DNA of 51,319 nucleotides from JBEKYD01 sp052325345 (GTDB lineage: Bacteria > Acidobacteriota > Terriglobia > Bryobacterales > Bryobacteraceae), in NCBI GenBank assembly GCA_052325345.1, contig JBKQVG010000046.1, forward strand, positions 1 to 51,319, read 5' to 3'. A program made the position numbers and the translations under genes. The stretch's first letter is position 1. Every line of letters starts with the position of its first letter. Shown piece by piece: positions 50,854 through 51,319 of the stretch. The notes below the pieces were generated by a model. The model did not search any database and was not told where the DNA came from. It saw only the letters and a program-made list of their open reading frames with translations.

Positions 50854-51198
50854 CTACGGATTCAGCGTAACTTTGGTTTTCGTGCCGCCGATTTCGATTT
50901 CGCTGATATTCTGTTTTTCTCCAAGCAGCGTCAACCGCACCGCGGTGATATCGTATTTCTGGTCTACGCTTTCGATTTTGGCCGGTACGACAACCGACTG
51001 TTTGCCTTGGGTGAGGGTGGCTTTGGAATCCACCACGTTCAGTGTCAGAACGCAATCGCCCGCTTTGAATTCGGCGCCATTGAGGACGGCGGGCCGGAAC
51101 AGGGTAATTTTGTAATTGGTATGCCCGGTCGGTAGAGTTCCCGCGACCGCCGCTGCGATCGAAAGAACGGCAAAGATCAGGACAAGTTTCTTAAGCAT
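50854..51198 (-). CDS. Small exported protein of unknown function
   Basis: 114 residues with a signal peptide (MLKKLVLIFAVLSIAAAVAG). The mature 90 residues are strand-rich: YKITLFRPAVLNGAEFKAGD, CVLTLNVVDSKATLTQGKQ, VVVPAKIESVDQKYD, EIEIGGTKTKVTLNP. This fits a small beta-barrel or sandwich of the kind abundant among acidobacterial exported proteins; I cannot name it. ATG 51198 is preferred because AGGAG is six bases upstream; a TTG two codons earlier is possible. It is convergent with the glycosyltransferase-like gene. The 120 bases beyond it to the window end show no gene. Confidence 0.68.
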   Translation of the reverse strand: MLKKLVLIFAVLSIAAAVAGTLPTGHTNYKITLFRPAVLNGAEFKAGDCVLTLNVVDSKATLTQGKQSVVVPAKIESVDQKYDITAVRLTLLGEKQNISEIEIGGTKTKVTLNP

Positions 51199-51319
51199 AA
51201 GCAACTCCTAAACGGAGTTTAGCACCACTTTATCGTGGTTCCAATACCCTCATTCATGGGGGTAGAGCTGCTTCCCTGCCCGAGCCCGGCGCGCGCCGGT
51301 GACCGCCGGCCATCTGAGC

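Overview
The window looks like chromosomal DNA of a high-GC Gram-negative bacterium. It is probably an acidobacterium of the Solibacter/Bryobacterales type. That placement is an inference from gene content: an FtsX/MacB 'orphan' permease of the kind expanded in Acidobacteria, futalosine-route menaquinone synthesis (MqnC), many exported proteins of unknown function, and frequent short inverted-repeat elements between genes. I saw no tRNA, rRNA, CRISPR array, prophage or intact insertion sequence. Genes are dense and many start codons overlap the previous stop.

Layout. 1-1.0 kb: decayed genes (the C-terminal part of a VOC/glyoxalase protein and an SDR dehydrogenase that lost its catalytic block). 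1.3-6.2 kb: exported GH35/42-type glycosidase, GAF-domain protein, and an exported Slt-type lytic transglycosylase, followed by the N-terminal stub of another VOC gene. 6.2-9.5 kb: a strong terminator in front of a small unknown gene, a bacterioferritin predicted to have a leaderless mRNA, an unknown exported protein and a methyltransferase-fold protein with a signal peptide. 9.5-9.7 kb: a phosphatase remnant.

9.8-19.9 kb: a ten-gene carbohydrate uptake and catabolism operon. It holds an SDR dehydrogenase, a two-subunit transketolase, an FGGY kinase, a DUF2291 lipoprotein, a ribose-type ABC importer (ATPase, permease, binding lipoprotein) and a FucI/AraA-type isomerase. The logic is import, isomerisation, phosphorylation, then two-carbon transfer. 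Repeat elements sit at three places inside it, one of them within the reading frame of the binding protein. The substrate is not known; a branched pentose such as apiose, or D-arabinose, would fit.

20-29 kb: citrate synthase, an AI-2E-family membrane protein, a Gfo/Idh/MocA oxidoreductase, a methyltransferase, a pair of exported GerW/YtfJ-like proteins (one with TPRs), and a large ABC-type permease. 29-30 kb holds mostly non-coding DNA with a possible ferredoxin remnant. 29.7-32.9 kb: an arsenic resistance operon, arsR-arsC-arsM-acr3-arsC2, with an operator-like palindrome over the arsR promoter.

33-42.7 kb: aminotransferase, unknown small protein, mqnC, unknown exported protein, TolC-type outer membrane protein, DUF1015 protein, a decayed permease, and a B12-binding-type radical SAM protein. 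42.9-50.6 kb: a signalling cluster. A Ser/Thr kinase with PEGA domains faces a four-gene operon of hybrid-type sensor kinase, multi-domain response regulator (REC-HPt-degenerate REC-REC), HEAT-repeat membrane protein and a glycosyltransferase-like membrane protein with eroded catalytic motifs. A small exported protein of unknown function closes the window.

Most of the content is conventional. The parts most worth a second look are the sugar operon, the signalling/HEAT/glycosyltransferase module, the exported GerW-like pair, and the repeat elements that have entered genes and operons.
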